The notes under the pieces were generated by a model, which saw only the letters and a list, made by a program, of their open reading frames with translations, was not told where the DNA came from and searched no databases. From the NCBI GenBank assembly GCA_021299635.1, contig JAJTFA010000004.1, positions 186,001 to 250,000 on the forward strand: a stretch of 64,000 nucleotides of DNA. The letters run 5' to 3'. This DNA is from Sphingobacteriales bacterium (GTDB lineage Bacteria > Bacteroidota > Bacteroidia > UKL13-3). The position numbers and the translations under genes were made by a program. This document shows, piece by piece, positions 18,062 to 27,342 of the stretch. Positions within the stretch are counted from its first letter, which is position 1. Each line of letters starts with the position of its first letter.

Positions 18062-18721
18062 ATGACAATAAAAGTAGCAATAGTAGATTATGGATTAGGT
18101 AACCTGTTTAGCATTAATCAGGCATGTCAGCAGGCAGGATTATCTTCTTTTATTACATCAGATGCAGATATTATATCAACGGCCGATGCACTTATCTTGC
18201 CAGGCGTTGGAGCCTTTGGTGATGCCATGAACAGCCTTAAAGCGAATAACCTGGTGGCCCCCATCTATAACTTTGTGCAAACCGGTAAACCTTTTATGGG
18301 TATTTGCCTAGGCATGCAACTGCTATTCAGCCAAAGCGAAGAGTTTGGCCAGCACGAAGGTTTAAATCTTATTAAAGGTCAAATTGTGAGGTTTCCCGAA
18401 ACCAACCGGGAAGGGGAATCCATACGCGTGCCACAGATACAGTGGAACCAGATAGCCTGTCCCGAAAATCAATCCTGGCAAAACTCGGTATTAAAAGATA
18501 TTCCGGAGGGAACTTACATGCACTTTGTACACTCCTATTATGCCGTACCCTACAACGTTGAAGATATTCTTTCGTTGAGCGAATATGAAGGCATCAAATA
18601 TGCATCAGCCGTGATGAAAGACAATATCACGGGTATACAATACCACCCGGAGAAAAGTGCCGGACAGGGTATAAAAATTTATCAGAACTGGGCTCATTTT
18701 ATAAAAAATAAATCTTATTAA
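18062..18721 (+). CDS. hisH: HisH-type glutamine amidotransferase, copy 2
   Basis: This 219-aa glutaminase partner of the preceding HisF has an intact triad: Cys82 (GICLGMQLLF), His195 and Glu197 (QYHPEKSAG). The N-terminal AIVDYGLGNLFSI and LPGVGAFGDAM are family motifs. It lies 10 bp after hisF and 6 bp before the PP-loop gene, so the three probably work as one complex. It is distinct in sequence from HisH copies 1 and 3, so this is not a recent local duplication. Confidence 0.9.
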   Translation: MTIKVAIVDYGLGNLFSINQACQQAGLSSFITSDADIISTADALILPGVGAFGDAMNSLKANNLVAPIYNFVQTGKPFMGICLGMQLLFSQSEEFGQHEGLNLIKGQIVRFPETNREGESIRVPQIQWNQIACPENQSWQNSVLKDIPEGTYMHFVHSYYAVPYNVEDILSLSEYEGIKYASAVMKDNITGIQYHPEKSAGQGIKIYQNWAHFIKNKSY

Positions 18722-18727
18722 ATTCAT

Positions 18728-19960
18728 ATGTCAAATACTCAAAATATCGAAGTAAAGTACGGCTTACCACGGGAAGTAAAATTCTGCAAAAAATGTGTGA
18801 TGTCTAATCAGCGCCCAGCGTCTGAAATTGAATTTAAACACAATATCAATACCAAGAAAAAAACCCTTCATTTTGATAAAGAGGGTGTATGTGATGCCTG
18901 CCGAAATGCAGAAGTAAAAGAACAGATAGACTGGAAAAAACGTGAAGAAGAGTTGCTGCAGCTGCTGGATAAATACAGAAGCAAAGACGGCTCTTACGAT
19001 TGTATGGTACCCGGCAGTGGAGGTAAAGACAGTGCGATGCAGGCACATATCCTGAAATATAAATATGGTATGAATCCATTAACCATTACCTGGCCGCCCA
19101 TATTATACACCGAGTATGGATATAAGAACTGGAAAAGCTGGATAGACAGCGGTTTCGATAACCTCACATTTACGCCCAATGGCAAGGTGATGAAACTGCT
19201 TACCAAACTTTCCATTGAAAATTTGATGCACCCGTTTCAAACCTTCATGCTTGGGCAAAAAAATCTGGCTCCGAAACTTGCACTTAAATATGGAATCCCA
19301 CTCATTTTTTATGGAGAAAACGAAGCAGAATATGGAAACCCCATAGCCGATAATGCTTCTTCACTCAGAGACAAATCGTACTATGCCATCAATAACATGG
19401 ACGATATTTATTTAGGCGGAGTATCAATCAAAGAACTCAAAGAGAAATATAAACTTACCAACAATGAATTGAGTACGTTTCTACCTGCTGAAACTGGTGA
19501 CCTTGAAAAATCAAAAATTGAAGTGCATTACCTGGGCTATTACATTAAATGGATTCCACAGGAATCATATTACTATGCAGTAGAAAATACTGGTTTCAAA
19601 GCACGCCCCTTCCGCACGCAAGGCACTTACAGCAAGTACAATAGTATTGATGATAAAATTGATGACCTGCACTATTACACCACCTTCATCAAATTTGGTA
19701 TCGGTCGTGCCACTTATGATGCTTCACAGGAAGTAAGAAACAAACACCTTACCCGTGAAGAGGCAGTATCACTGGTAAAGAAATTTGACGGAGAATTCCC
19801 CGACAGGTACTTTAATGAAATCATGGAATATATTGACATGAAACCTGAACGTTTCCATGAACTATGTGATCAATTCAGATCACCACATTTGTGGACGAGA
19901 GTGAATGGAGAATGGAGGTTAAGACATAATGTTTGGAATGGTGGTATTGATGATAATTAA
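18728..19960 (+). CDS. N-acetyl sugar amidotransferase (PP-loop, WbpG/PseA-like), copy 3
   Basis: This 410-aa PP-loop enzyme has a split Cys knuckle (FCKKCVM ... GVCDACRN) with about 25 intervening residues, longer than in copy 1. The ATP loop is SGGKDS (97-102), preceded by YDCMVPG. YGENEAEYGNP (about 197-207) marks the sugar-amidotransferase branch. With hisF and hisH copy 2 it forms a full three-part amidation unit. The acceptor could be a different sugar from that of copy 1, which would explain why both sets are kept. The operon seems to end here; about 105 bp without a gene follow. Confidence 0.87.
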   Translation: MSNTQNIEVKYGLPREVKFCKKCVMSNQRPASEIEFKHNINTKKKTLHFDKEGVCDACRNAEVKEQIDWKKREEELLQLLDKYRSKDGSYDCMVPGSGGKDSAMQAHILKYKYGMNPLTITWPPILYTEYGYKNWKSWIDSGFDNLTFTPNGKVMKLLTKLSIENLMHPFQTFMLGQKNLAPKLALKYGIPLIFYGENEAEYGNPIADNASSLRDKSYYAINNMDDIYLGGVSIKELKEKYKLTNNELSTFLPAETGDLEKSKIEVHYLGYYIKWIPQESYYYAVENTGFKARPFRTQGTYSKYNSIDDKIDDLHYYTTFIKFGIGRATYDASQEVRNKHLTREEAVSLVKKFDGEFPDRYFNEIMEYIDMKPERFHELCDQFRSPHLWTRVNGEWRLRHNVWNGGIDDN

Positions 19961-20065
19961 AAAGTTGAAAGCTTACAGATATCGATCTATAAGTCAAATG
20001 GCGCCATTTATCGTTGCTTCTAAGGGGAAACAAAATTATTTTTCAAATTAACAAGTAATGCGTTC

Positions 20066-21496
20066 ATGAAAAATAAGTCTTCATTTTCATGGGATGAATT
20101 ATTACTAATTGAAAACCGACTAAATGAAATAAAATTCATAAATATCCCTGTTGGAGGATTATTTGCACACTTCCTTTATACAAGTTTATTTTTTAACAAT
20201 TTCAATGATTCAAATTATAACAAAGTAAAGATTAACCTTCTTTTGTTACGTGAAAAAATTGTTAGAGGTGATAAAACTGATTTATTACCAACGAGAAATG
20301 GGGTATATATATTTAACTATACCGGTAAATATGATAAATTATTAGACTTTTTTAGACCTTTATATCCTCATTTTGAAAACAGTGAAATTGTATTTATTAG
20401 TAAAGAAAGTGAGCAGTCTAATGAGCTTAGTGGGAGCTCTTTTATCTACCCCAAGAATCTTTCAAAACGAGCTAAGCATGAATGGAAGATTCACTTTAAA
20501 GAAACAGAGAAAAGTTTTAATAAATTAGAACCAAAGCTAAGGGAATTACAGATCAGCCTAACATTAATTAAATATTTTAGATATTGTTTAATTAAACAAA
20601 CCCAAAAACTCTTTTTTTTCCTAGAGTATATTGAACATTCTAAACCAAAAGCTGTGCTCACTGATCATGACAGACAAATGATAAATTCGAGTTTAGTTCT
20701 TGCGGCCAAGGCAAAAGGGGTGCCAACCTTTACGTTTATACATGGCTCAACCGATCCAGCACCTGATTTTATCCCATTGCTAGCCGATTATATGTTATGT
20801 TGGGGTCAATATCATTTTCAGCAATTTACTTCACTTGGCATTCCACCGGAAAAGCTTATTATAGCTGGCAACCCTAAAATCAGTATCGAGACTACTATTA
20901 ACAAAGAAATTATAAAAGAAAAACTAAATCTTGATAACAGACTAGTGGCTGTTTTCGCTTCAAATCCTATCAATATCCAAGAAAAATTGGAATTGGCAGA
21001 GATGTTCTGTTCGTGTATATCTTTAGTAGCTTCAGAATATAAAGGTATTTTCAAGCTTCACCCAAACGAAACCCTAGGTGATTATTCTTCATTAATAAAT
21101 AAATATCCTGAGACAATTTTTCTGACTTCGAAAGATATTTTAAATGAAGAAATATTTGCGATAGCCGATTTAATAGTTTGCCATAATAGCACAATAGCAA
21201 TTGATGCACTTATAAAAAAGATACCTGTTATCATAACACATCCTGATTTTATAACTTACCCCTTGGGTTTAGGAGAAAAATTGCTTGAAGAAGCAAAGTG
21301 CCCCGGGGCAAAAGACACTGACAAACTAATTAATATCTTTACCCAATGTGTAGCATCGGAGTTCAGAGATAATTTAATCATCAATAGTAAGAATTATATA
21401 GATAATTATTGTAATCGCTTTGATATTGAGTCTGCAAAATTCATAGTTGAGAAGATCAAAGTTTCAAGGCATGATAACTCAGATCATGAAATTTAA
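20066..21496 (+). CDS. Uncharacterised GT-B-like surface glycan protein
   Basis: This 476-aa protein has no clear named family. Its second half resembles GT-B/CDP-glycerol-transferase-like proteins: AVLTDHDRQMINSSLVLAAK, then TFIHGSTDPAPDFIPLLADY, MLCWGQYHFQQF, IIAGNPKI, FKLHPNE and ADLIVCHNSTIAIDALIKK. The last two are typical of the donor-site region. The first half (about 1-190) is charged and alpha-helical. It may be a glycosyltransferase acting on the nonulosonate. The gene is AT-rich and stands alone between a ~105-bp and a ~390-bp gap. Confidence 0.55.
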   Translation: MKNKSSFSWDELLLIENRLNEIKFINIPVGGLFAHFLYTSLFFNNFNDSNYNKVKINLLLLREKIVRGDKTDLLPTRNGVYIFNYTGKYDKLLDFFRPLYPHFENSEIVFISKESEQSNELSGSSFIYPKNLSKRAKHEWKIHFKETEKSFNKLEPKLRELQISLTLIKYFRYCLIKQTQKLFFFLEYIEHSKPKAVLTDHDRQMINSSLVLAAKAKGVPTFTFIHGSTDPAPDFIPLLADYMLCWGQYHFQQFTSLGIPPEKLIIAGNPKISIETTINKEIIKEKLNLDNRLVAVFASNPINIQEKLELAEMFCSCISLVASEYKGIFKLHPNETLGDYSSLINKYPETIFLTSKDILNEEIFAIADLIVCHNSTIAIDALIKKIPVIITHPDFITYPLGLGEKLLEEAKCPGAKDTDKLINIFTQCVASEFRDNLIINSKNYIDNYCNRFDIESAKFIVEKIKVSRHDNSDHEI

Positions 21497-21886
21497 ACTT
21501 AGTTTATAAAACAATTTCTAAGGCGGATTATTTTTAGTTAAATCGAGGCAATTAATAAATTAATTAATTCAAAATAATTTTCACTTATAGTCTAAAAGCA
21601 CTTACTCTAAACATTAGAGCTGAGTTAATGAGCTTACGTGTAATAAAATGAATATATCTAAAGTTATTAGTAAAATTTTTGAATGAATTAAGTTATAACG
21701 ATTCTTCTAAAAATTTGCAAGAGGACGCTTTGGTATTTCTATCTCCAAATGGTTGAACCTTAATTATTCTAAAAGTATTTATTCTAATAAGGTATTAAAT
21801 TAAAAGAAAACTGCCTACACAACTATTTTATACCATGAGTCAAAGCTTTTTTAAGTTGGCTTCATCGATAATTTACAACACATAAA
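21497..21886. other. 390-bp AT-rich intergenic region
   Basis: I see no credible reading frame, RNA gene, terminator hairpin or TAnnTTTG promoter box in this stretch. It precedes a decayed methyltransferase gene and may itself be degraded sequence. Confidence 0.5.
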
Positions 21887-22481
21887 ATGAAAAAAATACT
21901 TTATAATATATTTGACCGCAGCGACTTTTTCAGAAAACTTTTTAAATCATATTTCCTCAGCCGGAATATAATGATTGTTAATTTTTTTGATAAGAAAAGA
22001 CAAGAAATGCTCAGTTTTATTAAAAATCCTGAATTACCCATTAATGTAACCATTACCCAATACGAGGCATATATCGTTAGCATGGTTACACAAGCAACAG
22101 CCAAACTGGAAGGTGATATTGCTGAAATTGGCGTTTATCAGGGTGGATCAGCCGCAGTTTAACGATACCAGTTTCGAATTAATAGGGAAACTATTGAGCG
22201 GCTATCAGAATGTAAATATCCATAGAGGCTATTTCCCAAATACAGCCGGACCAGTACTGGATAAAAAATTCTCACTTGTGAATCTTGATGTGGATTTGTA
22301 CAAAACTACGCATGATGCGCTCGATTTCTTTTACCCCCGCATGGTAGAGGGAGGCATTATCTTATCACATGATTACGTGAATGCAGATGGGGTGCGAAAA
22401 GCATTTGACGATTTCTTTGCCAATAAACCTGAACCGATATTGATTGTATCAGACACCCAGTGTCTAGTTGTAAAATCATAA
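21887..22481 (+). pseudogene. TylF/MycF-type sugar O-methyltransferase, decayed by internal deletion
   Basis: The first frame (21887-22162) ends just after the SAM motif AEIGVYQGGSA. The second frame resumes with QFNDTSFELIGKLL, RGYFPNT, FSLVNLDVDLYKTTHDALDFFYPRM, GGIILSHDY and DDFF, all TylF-family motifs. The family normally has about 40 residues (the LFDTFEGLP segment) between GGSA and the DTS motif. Here only about a dozen bases separate them, and the frame changes. This is best read as an internal deletion of roughly 110-120 bp with loss of frame. The metal-binding Asp cluster (DVDLY) survives, but no intact enzyme can be made. Confidence 0.78.
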
Positions 22482-22488
22482 CCAGCCA

Positions 22489-23106
22489 ATGTATTTTCTG
22501 AAAAATATTTTATTTCTAGTATCTGTGAAAATAAATAAGTTCCTTGATTTTTATCAATACCACGATAATATCAAAAGAAATCTGCTAGAGGTTGGAAAAT
22601 ATACCTATGGCGCAACAGGAATCAGAATAGATCACTACAAAGGGAGTGAATCAAAAGTGACTATTGGTTCTTATTGCAGTATTTCCAAGAACGTGCGTAT
22701 AATAACCGGAGGAATTCATCCGCCTGATTGGGTAGCGCTTTTTCCGTTCAGAATTGCTTGGGGACTCCCAGGTGCCCTTGTTGATGGCACTCCGGCTACA
22801 AAAGGTCCTGTAACTATAGAGCATGATGTTTGGATTGGAACGGGCGTAACCATTCTGTCAGGTGTAACTATTGGTAGCGGTGCAATTGTGCTTGCAGGAG
22901 CGCTGGTTACTAAAGATATCCCGCCATACTGCATAGTAGGTGGAGTTCCTGCTAAAGTGGTTAAAAAACGTTTCACAGAAGCTCAAATCGAACAAATGCT
23001 TAAACTAAAATGGTGGCAATGGCCTGAAGATGAAATAAAAGCTGCGATTCCTTTATTGTCCACTAATAAAATCAATGATTTTATAACCAAATACGCTGAT
23101 AAATGA
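22489..23106 (+). CDS. Hexapeptide-repeat acetyltransferase (CatB/xenobiotic acyltransferase type)
   Basis: This 205-aa left-handed beta-helix acetyltransferase has YCSISKNVRIITGG followed by IHPPDW, with the catalytic His of the XAT group. Hexapeptide repeats follow (IEHDVWIGTGVTILSG, TIGSGAIVLAGALVTKDIPPY), then GGVPAKVVKKRF. It probably O- or N-acetylates a sugar. In this locus it is also a candidate for the acetylation step that would normally follow the PglF/PglE-type pair at 42936 and 44842. It overlaps the next gene by ATGA. Confidence 0.83.
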   Translation: MYFLKNILFLVSVKINKFLDFYQYHDNIKRNLLEVGKYTYGATGIRIDHYKGSESKVTIGSYCSISKNVRIITGGIHPPDWVALFPFRIAWGLPGALVDGTPATKGPVTIEHDVWIGTGVTILSGVTIGSGAIVLAGALVTKDIPPYCIVGGVPAKVVKKRFTEAQIEQMLKLKWWQWPEDEIKAAIPLLSTNKINDFITKYADK

Positions 23107-24221
23107 ACATACTCGTAACAGGCGGAGCCGGCTTTATCGGCTCATATATATGCAAAGCCCTGCTCAAAAAAGGGCATCATGTAATGGTGCTTGATAATCT
23201 CGACCCTCAAATACATGGTGAACATGCCCAATGGCCTTATTATATGCCCGAAGGGACGGAAAATTATATTGGAGACGTACGCGACCGTGAATTAGTGCGA
23301 CAACTGTTGGCTAAATCCGATGCGGTAATTCACCTGGCTGCTGCAGTAGGTGTTGGACAGTCCATGTACAAAATTGAGCATTATTGCTCGGTGAGTGTAA
23401 TGGGTACCGCTATTCTATTGGAAGAAATTATTCCCATACGTGAAAAAATAAGAAAAATAATTGTAGCATCTTCCATGTCTATCTATGGAGAAGGACTCTA
23501 TCGTAAAAAATCAGGTGAATTGGTGATGAATCCAAGCACTCGGCCACTTGCACAAATGGAAGCCGGGAATTGGGAATTGCAAGGAGATAATCATGAAGAA
23601 CTTATTCCGGTTCCTGTAACAGAGGATAAGCCTTTGAAACCCGAGTCTATTTATGCCGTAAACAAACGCGACCAGGAAGAAATGGTATTGGCATTTGGGA
23701 AAGCATACAAAATTCCTTCGGTGGCGTTCCGTATGTTTAATGTATACGGTGCTTATCAGGCATTAAATAATCCTTATACCGGAGTAGCGGCCATTTTCAG
23801 CAACAAGTTACTGAACGATGAGCAACCCATGGTGTTTGAAGATGGCAAACAAAGGCGTGATTTTGTGCACGTGGAAGATGTTGCCAACGCCTATGCTCTT
23901 GCAATTGAAAACAATGGTGGTGACGGGCTAGCGATGAATTTGGGCAGCGGTCGCAGTATCTCCATCAGTGAAATTGCAACTTGCTTGGCCGCCATCCTAG
24001 GAAAAGAAATTAAACCCATCGTCACCCATAAATTTCGTGACGGAGACATCCGAAACTGTTTTGCCGATATCTCACTCATCAAATCAAAATTAGGTTGGGA
24101 GCCCAAATGGGAATTTGAAGAAGGTGTAAAAACTATGACAGACTGGTTGATTTCTGAAAAAGACAATGCCCAAAAAACAGACTCAGTAGAAGAACTTAAA
24201 AAAATGGGTCTGCTAAAATAA
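23103..24221 (+). CDS. NAD-dependent sugar epimerase, dTDP-L-rhamnose 4-epimerase-like
   Basis: This 372-aa extended SDR has the NAD motif TGGAGFIGSYI (6-16) and the catalytic Tyr/Lys in YAVNKRDQEEM. HLAAAVGVGQSMY, SSMSIYGEGLYR, FNVYGAYQALNNPYTGV and RRDFVHVEDVA match what I recall of dTDP-L-rhamnose 4-epimerases. Members I recall carry a CPxCG zinc-knuckle-like insert before PVP; here that stretch reads WELQGDNHEELIPVP with no cysteines. It probably makes a 6-deoxy-talose-type or related nucleotide sugar. A UDP-glucose/GlcNAc epimerase is the main alternative. Confidence 0.75.
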   Translation: MNILVTGGAGFIGSYICKALLKKGHHVMVLDNLDPQIHGEHAQWPYYMPEGTENYIGDVRDRELVRQLLAKSDAVIHLAAAVGVGQSMYKIEHYCSVSVMGTAILLEEIIPIREKIRKIIVASSMSIYGEGLYRKKSGELVMNPSTRPLAQMEAGNWELQGDNHEELIPVPVTEDKPLKPESIYAVNKRDQEEMVLAFGKAYKIPSVAFRMFNVYGAYQALNNPYTGVAAIFSNKLLNDEQPMVFEDGKQRRDFVHVEDVANAYALAIENNGGDGLAMNLGSGRSISISEIATCLAAILGKEIKPIVTHKFRDGDIRNCFADISLIKSKLGWEPKWEFEEGVKTMTDWLISEKDNAQKTDSVEELKKMGLLK

Positions 24222-24226
24222 TTGAC

Positions 24227-25408
24227 ATGAAGAAGTCGCCCAAATTACTCATCATTTCTCAAGCCTTGGCTCCGTCAGTTGGTGGAAGCCCAATTCTTAT
24301 GAATAATTTATTCTCTTCGTATCAGGGTGAAGTATATGCCATATCCGGATATCCAGGAGCAAGAATTGATAAAGATTTCAAACCGGCTTTTCAGACGAAA
24401 TATTTTAATCCACCAAAAATACCCATAATAGGAAAATATATAGAGCGATACCATGACAATATATTAAAATATGTACATCCTATTTTGATAAAACGAATGG
24501 TTCATGAAATCAGAAAATACAACCCTGATATTGTATTTTCCCATTGCCCTGATATTGATTATTTTATTTGTGCTTATCAGGCTGCTGTTTTATGTAAGGT
24601 CCCATTTTATAGCCATATGCACGATTTGTGGGAGGAGAACCATGGACCTGATACCTATATTGGGAAGATGGCCATTCGTTGGGAGAAAGAAATTTTTTCA
24701 AATTCAACAAGGGTATTTTGCATGACATCTGTTCAGCAGGATCATTATTACAAAAAGTATAAAATAAAAACAGACCTTCTCCCACATACCATACCGGATA
24801 AAATACTAGATGAAACACCATTTGTTTTTAATGATACAACCGATAACAGTTTGCTTTTTACAGGCACTGTTTCCAGAATTATGAATCTTGACTCGTTGAG
24901 GGTACTATCTGATGCAACATCAGAGCTAAAGAAACACATGAAAATTATTCTTTGCACCTCTGCAACTCATAACGAATTTAATACATGGAACATCAAATCT
25001 AATGATTGGGAAATAAAATGGATGTCGCGCAATGAGGTACAGGCGTTACAAAAACAATCAGCAATCCTATTTGCACCATTATCATGCAAAAATGGTGGAA
25101 TGGATGAAATAAGAACGGTATTCTCCACTAAGATACTTGAATATTTAATCTCAGGTAGACCAATTCTTGTCTTCGCACCTAAAGGTTCATTCCATGAAAT
25201 AAGTGCAACAGATGGTAACTGGGGACTGGTTGTAAATGAAGATAATCCGGATAAATTAATTAAAGAGGCATTGCGCTTGCTAAATGATAAAGGTTTGCAA
25301 AAACAACTGGTGGAAGGTGCTTTCCGTGAAGCTCAAAATAGAAGGTCAAGTATTTATTCAAATAAATTAATGGAATGGATTGGAGAAGATATCCAACAAA
25401 GAAATTAA
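24227..25408 (+). CDS. Glycosyltransferase, GT4-like
   Basis: This 393-aa GT-B glycosyltransferase has an N-terminal LLIISQALAPSVGGSPILMN acceptor-side motif. The C-terminal donor half includes FTGTVSRIMNLDSL, ILFAPLSCKNGGMDEIRTVFSTKILEYLISGRPILVFAP and a terminal helix. The E...KILEYL element matches GT4 family donor binding. It would add one sugar of the repeat unit at the cytoplasmic membrane face. It lies 5 bp after the epimerase and 7 bp before asnB copy 1. Confidence 0.8.
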   Translation: MKKSPKLLIISQALAPSVGGSPILMNNLFSSYQGEVYAISGYPGARIDKDFKPAFQTKYFNPPKIPIIGKYIERYHDNILKYVHPILIKRMVHEIRKYNPDIVFSHCPDIDYFICAYQAAVLCKVPFYSHMHDLWEENHGPDTYIGKMAIRWEKEIFSNSTRVFCMTSVQQDHYYKKYKIKTDLLPHTIPDKILDETPFVFNDTTDNSLLFTGTVSRIMNLDSLRVLSDATSELKKHMKIILCTSATHNEFNTWNIKSNDWEIKWMSRNEVQALQKQSAILFAPLSCKNGGMDEIRTVFSTKILEYLISGRPILVFAPKGSFHEISATDGNWGLVVNEDNPDKLIKEALRLLNDKGLQKQLVEGAFREAQNRRSSIYSNKLMEWIGEDIQQRN

Positions 25409-25415
25409 CTAAACT

Positions 25416-27332
25416 ATGTGCGGCATTTGTGGGATAATAGATTTTAGGAAAGCAAGTACTGAGCATCTGCTTAACCAAATGACCGACTCCCTCAATCATA
25501 GAGGTCCTGATGATAGAGGAACACATATTTGGGAAGAAACATATGCATGGATTGGTTTTGGACATCGCAGATTATCCATACTTGATCTTTCTGGTTTAGG
25601 CAATCAACCCATGTTTTCTGATGATGGTGATTATGCCATAGTGCTAAACGGAGAGATATACAATTTCAGAGAAATAAAAAAAGAGCTGGAAAAAGATGGC
25701 TTTCGCTTCCGTTCCGGTTCTGATACAGAAGTAGTGCTAAAGGCCTATATCTGTTGGGGCACTAATGCTGTGCATAGATTTATCGGTATGTTCGCCTTCT
25801 CTATTTATGATCGCAAGCAAAATAAAGTGCTCATATTTAGGGACAGGGCCGGAGTAAAACCGCTTTACTATTATTTCAAAAACAACATATTCTTGTTTGC
25901 ATCTGAGCTCAAATCTTTCCATTTGCACCCACGTTTCGAAAAAACAATTGATACCAATATAGTTGCCGATTTCCTAAAACATGGTTGGATTCCGGCCCCG
26001 CACACCATTTACCAAAATTGTTTCAAGCTAAAGCCCGGTCATTTTCTTGAGTTAAACTTAGAAACTGCCAATTTTAGATCAATTGAATATTGGAATGTAC
26101 TGAATTACTATACCGCTTCACCAACAATCGCCAGCGAAAATGAAATACTGGAAGAGATAGAATCGCTCATGCATTCGTCATTTCAATACCGAATGGTTGC
26201 TGACGTGCCGGTAGGCGTTTTTTTAAGTGGTGGTTATGATAGTACTGCAGTAGCTGCACTTTTACAAAAAAATAGTACCCAACGCATCCGTACTTACACC
26301 ATCGGGTTTGAAGATGCTGCATTTGATGAAGCACCTTATGCAAAAAAGGTTGCCGATTACTTAGGAACAGAGCATCAAACCTACTATTGCTCTCAACGAG
26401 ATGCCATTGATTTGATTCCCGCTTTACCTTACTTCTATGACGAACCCTTTGCAGACAGTTCAGCCTTACCTACTACCCTGGTGAGTCGCGAAGCAGCCAA
26501 ATATGTAAAGGTAGCCTTATCTGCAGATGGTGGAGATGAATTATTTTGTGGATACCCGCGCTATTACGAATCGCTGCATTCTTATACCCGGATTGCGGAT
26601 ATTGGTGCCCCATTTGATCGTTTGTTATCGGCCGGAGCCGGACTAATTAGCCAGATATTGCCTAACAGGGGTAATCAGGCTAACACCATTCAAAAATTCC
26701 TGAAGGTGCGTAAAATGCTTAGCACCCCCGATTATGCTTCCCGTTTTCGATACCGTATTGAACCATATCATTTCAAAGAATTTGAATTGAGGAAGTTGAT
26801 GAATATTACTTTTAGCCCGGTAACTTCAAACTATAATGAGTTTTGTGATTTTGATAAGAATTCAGACATCCTGAATGCTATTATGGCTATTGAATATAAA
26901 ACAACGCTGGTTGATGATATGCTTGTTAAGGTAGACCGGGCAAGTATGTCGCAACACCTGGAATGTAGAGAACCTTTTCTTGATCACCGTTTAACAGAAT
27001 TTATGGCGCGTGTACCATCTAAGTTGAAATTTAAAAATCATACCCCTAAATACTTACTTAAACAAATTGTTCACAAATATGTACCCAAGGAAATGATGGA
27101 GCGCCCTAAAATGGGATTTGGAATACCAACTGAAAAGTGGCTGAAAAAGGAGCTAAAACCGATGGTTTGTGATTTATTGCTTGACTCAAATATGCCATTC
27201 ATCAATCGAAATGAACTAAACACGTATATCACTAATTTTTATGCCAATAAAGAACCCAATGCCGAAAAGGTTTGGCTCTTACTGATGCTGGCTTTGTGGC
27301 ATAATAAGTGGGAAAAGAAATTTTCTTTATAA
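25416..27332 (+). CDS. asnB: Asparagine synthase-like glutamine amidotransferase, copy 1
   Basis: This 638-aa AsnB-family enzyme combines a class II glutaminase with an ATP-dependent synthetase. The N-terminal nucleophile is Cys2 (MCGICGII), which becomes residue 1 after Met removal. HRGPDDRGTH, NGEIYNF and RDRAGVKPLYYY follow. The synthetase PP-loop is SGGYDS (271-276). Position in a polysaccharide operon suggests amidation of a uronic acid (as WbpS is proposed to do) and not free asparagine synthesis, but that is inference. Two GT4 genes flank it. Confidence 0.83.
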   Translation: MCGICGIIDFRKASTEHLLNQMTDSLNHRGPDDRGTHIWEETYAWIGFGHRRLSILDLSGLGNQPMFSDDGDYAIVLNGEIYNFREIKKELEKDGFRFRSGSDTEVVLKAYICWGTNAVHRFIGMFAFSIYDRKQNKVLIFRDRAGVKPLYYYFKNNIFLFASELKSFHLHPRFEKTIDTNIVADFLKHGWIPAPHTIYQNCFKLKPGHFLELNLETANFRSIEYWNVLNYYTASPTIASENEILEEIESLMHSSFQYRMVADVPVGVFLSGGYDSTAVAALLQKNSTQRIRTYTIGFEDAAFDEAPYAKKVADYLGTEHQTYYCSQRDAIDLIPALPYFYDEPFADSSALPTTLVSREAAKYVKVALSADGGDELFCGYPRYYESLHSYTRIADIGAPFDRLLSAGAGLISQILPNRGNQANTIQKFLKVRKMLSTPDYASRFRYRIEPYHFKEFELRKLMNITFSPVTSNYNEFCDFDKNSDILNAIMAIEYKTTLVDDMLVKVDRASMSQHLECREPFLDHRLTEFMARVPSKLKFKNHTPKYLLKQIVHKYVPKEMMERPKMGFGIPTEKWLKKELKPMVCDLLLDSNMPFINRNELNTYITNFYANKEPNAEKVWLLLMLALWHNKWEKKFSL

Positions 27333-27342
27333 ACATATATAT

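Noticed and set aside
10698-18721. HisH and HisF genes as part of a histidine biosynthesis operon
   Set aside because: No other his genes are present, each HisF has an altered catalytic aspartate, and all are linked to sugar amidotransferases.
19996-20009. 14-bp perfect palindrome AAATGGCGCCATTT
   Set aside because: No loop, no nearby start codon at typical operator distance and no second copy noticed; too little support for a regulatory call.
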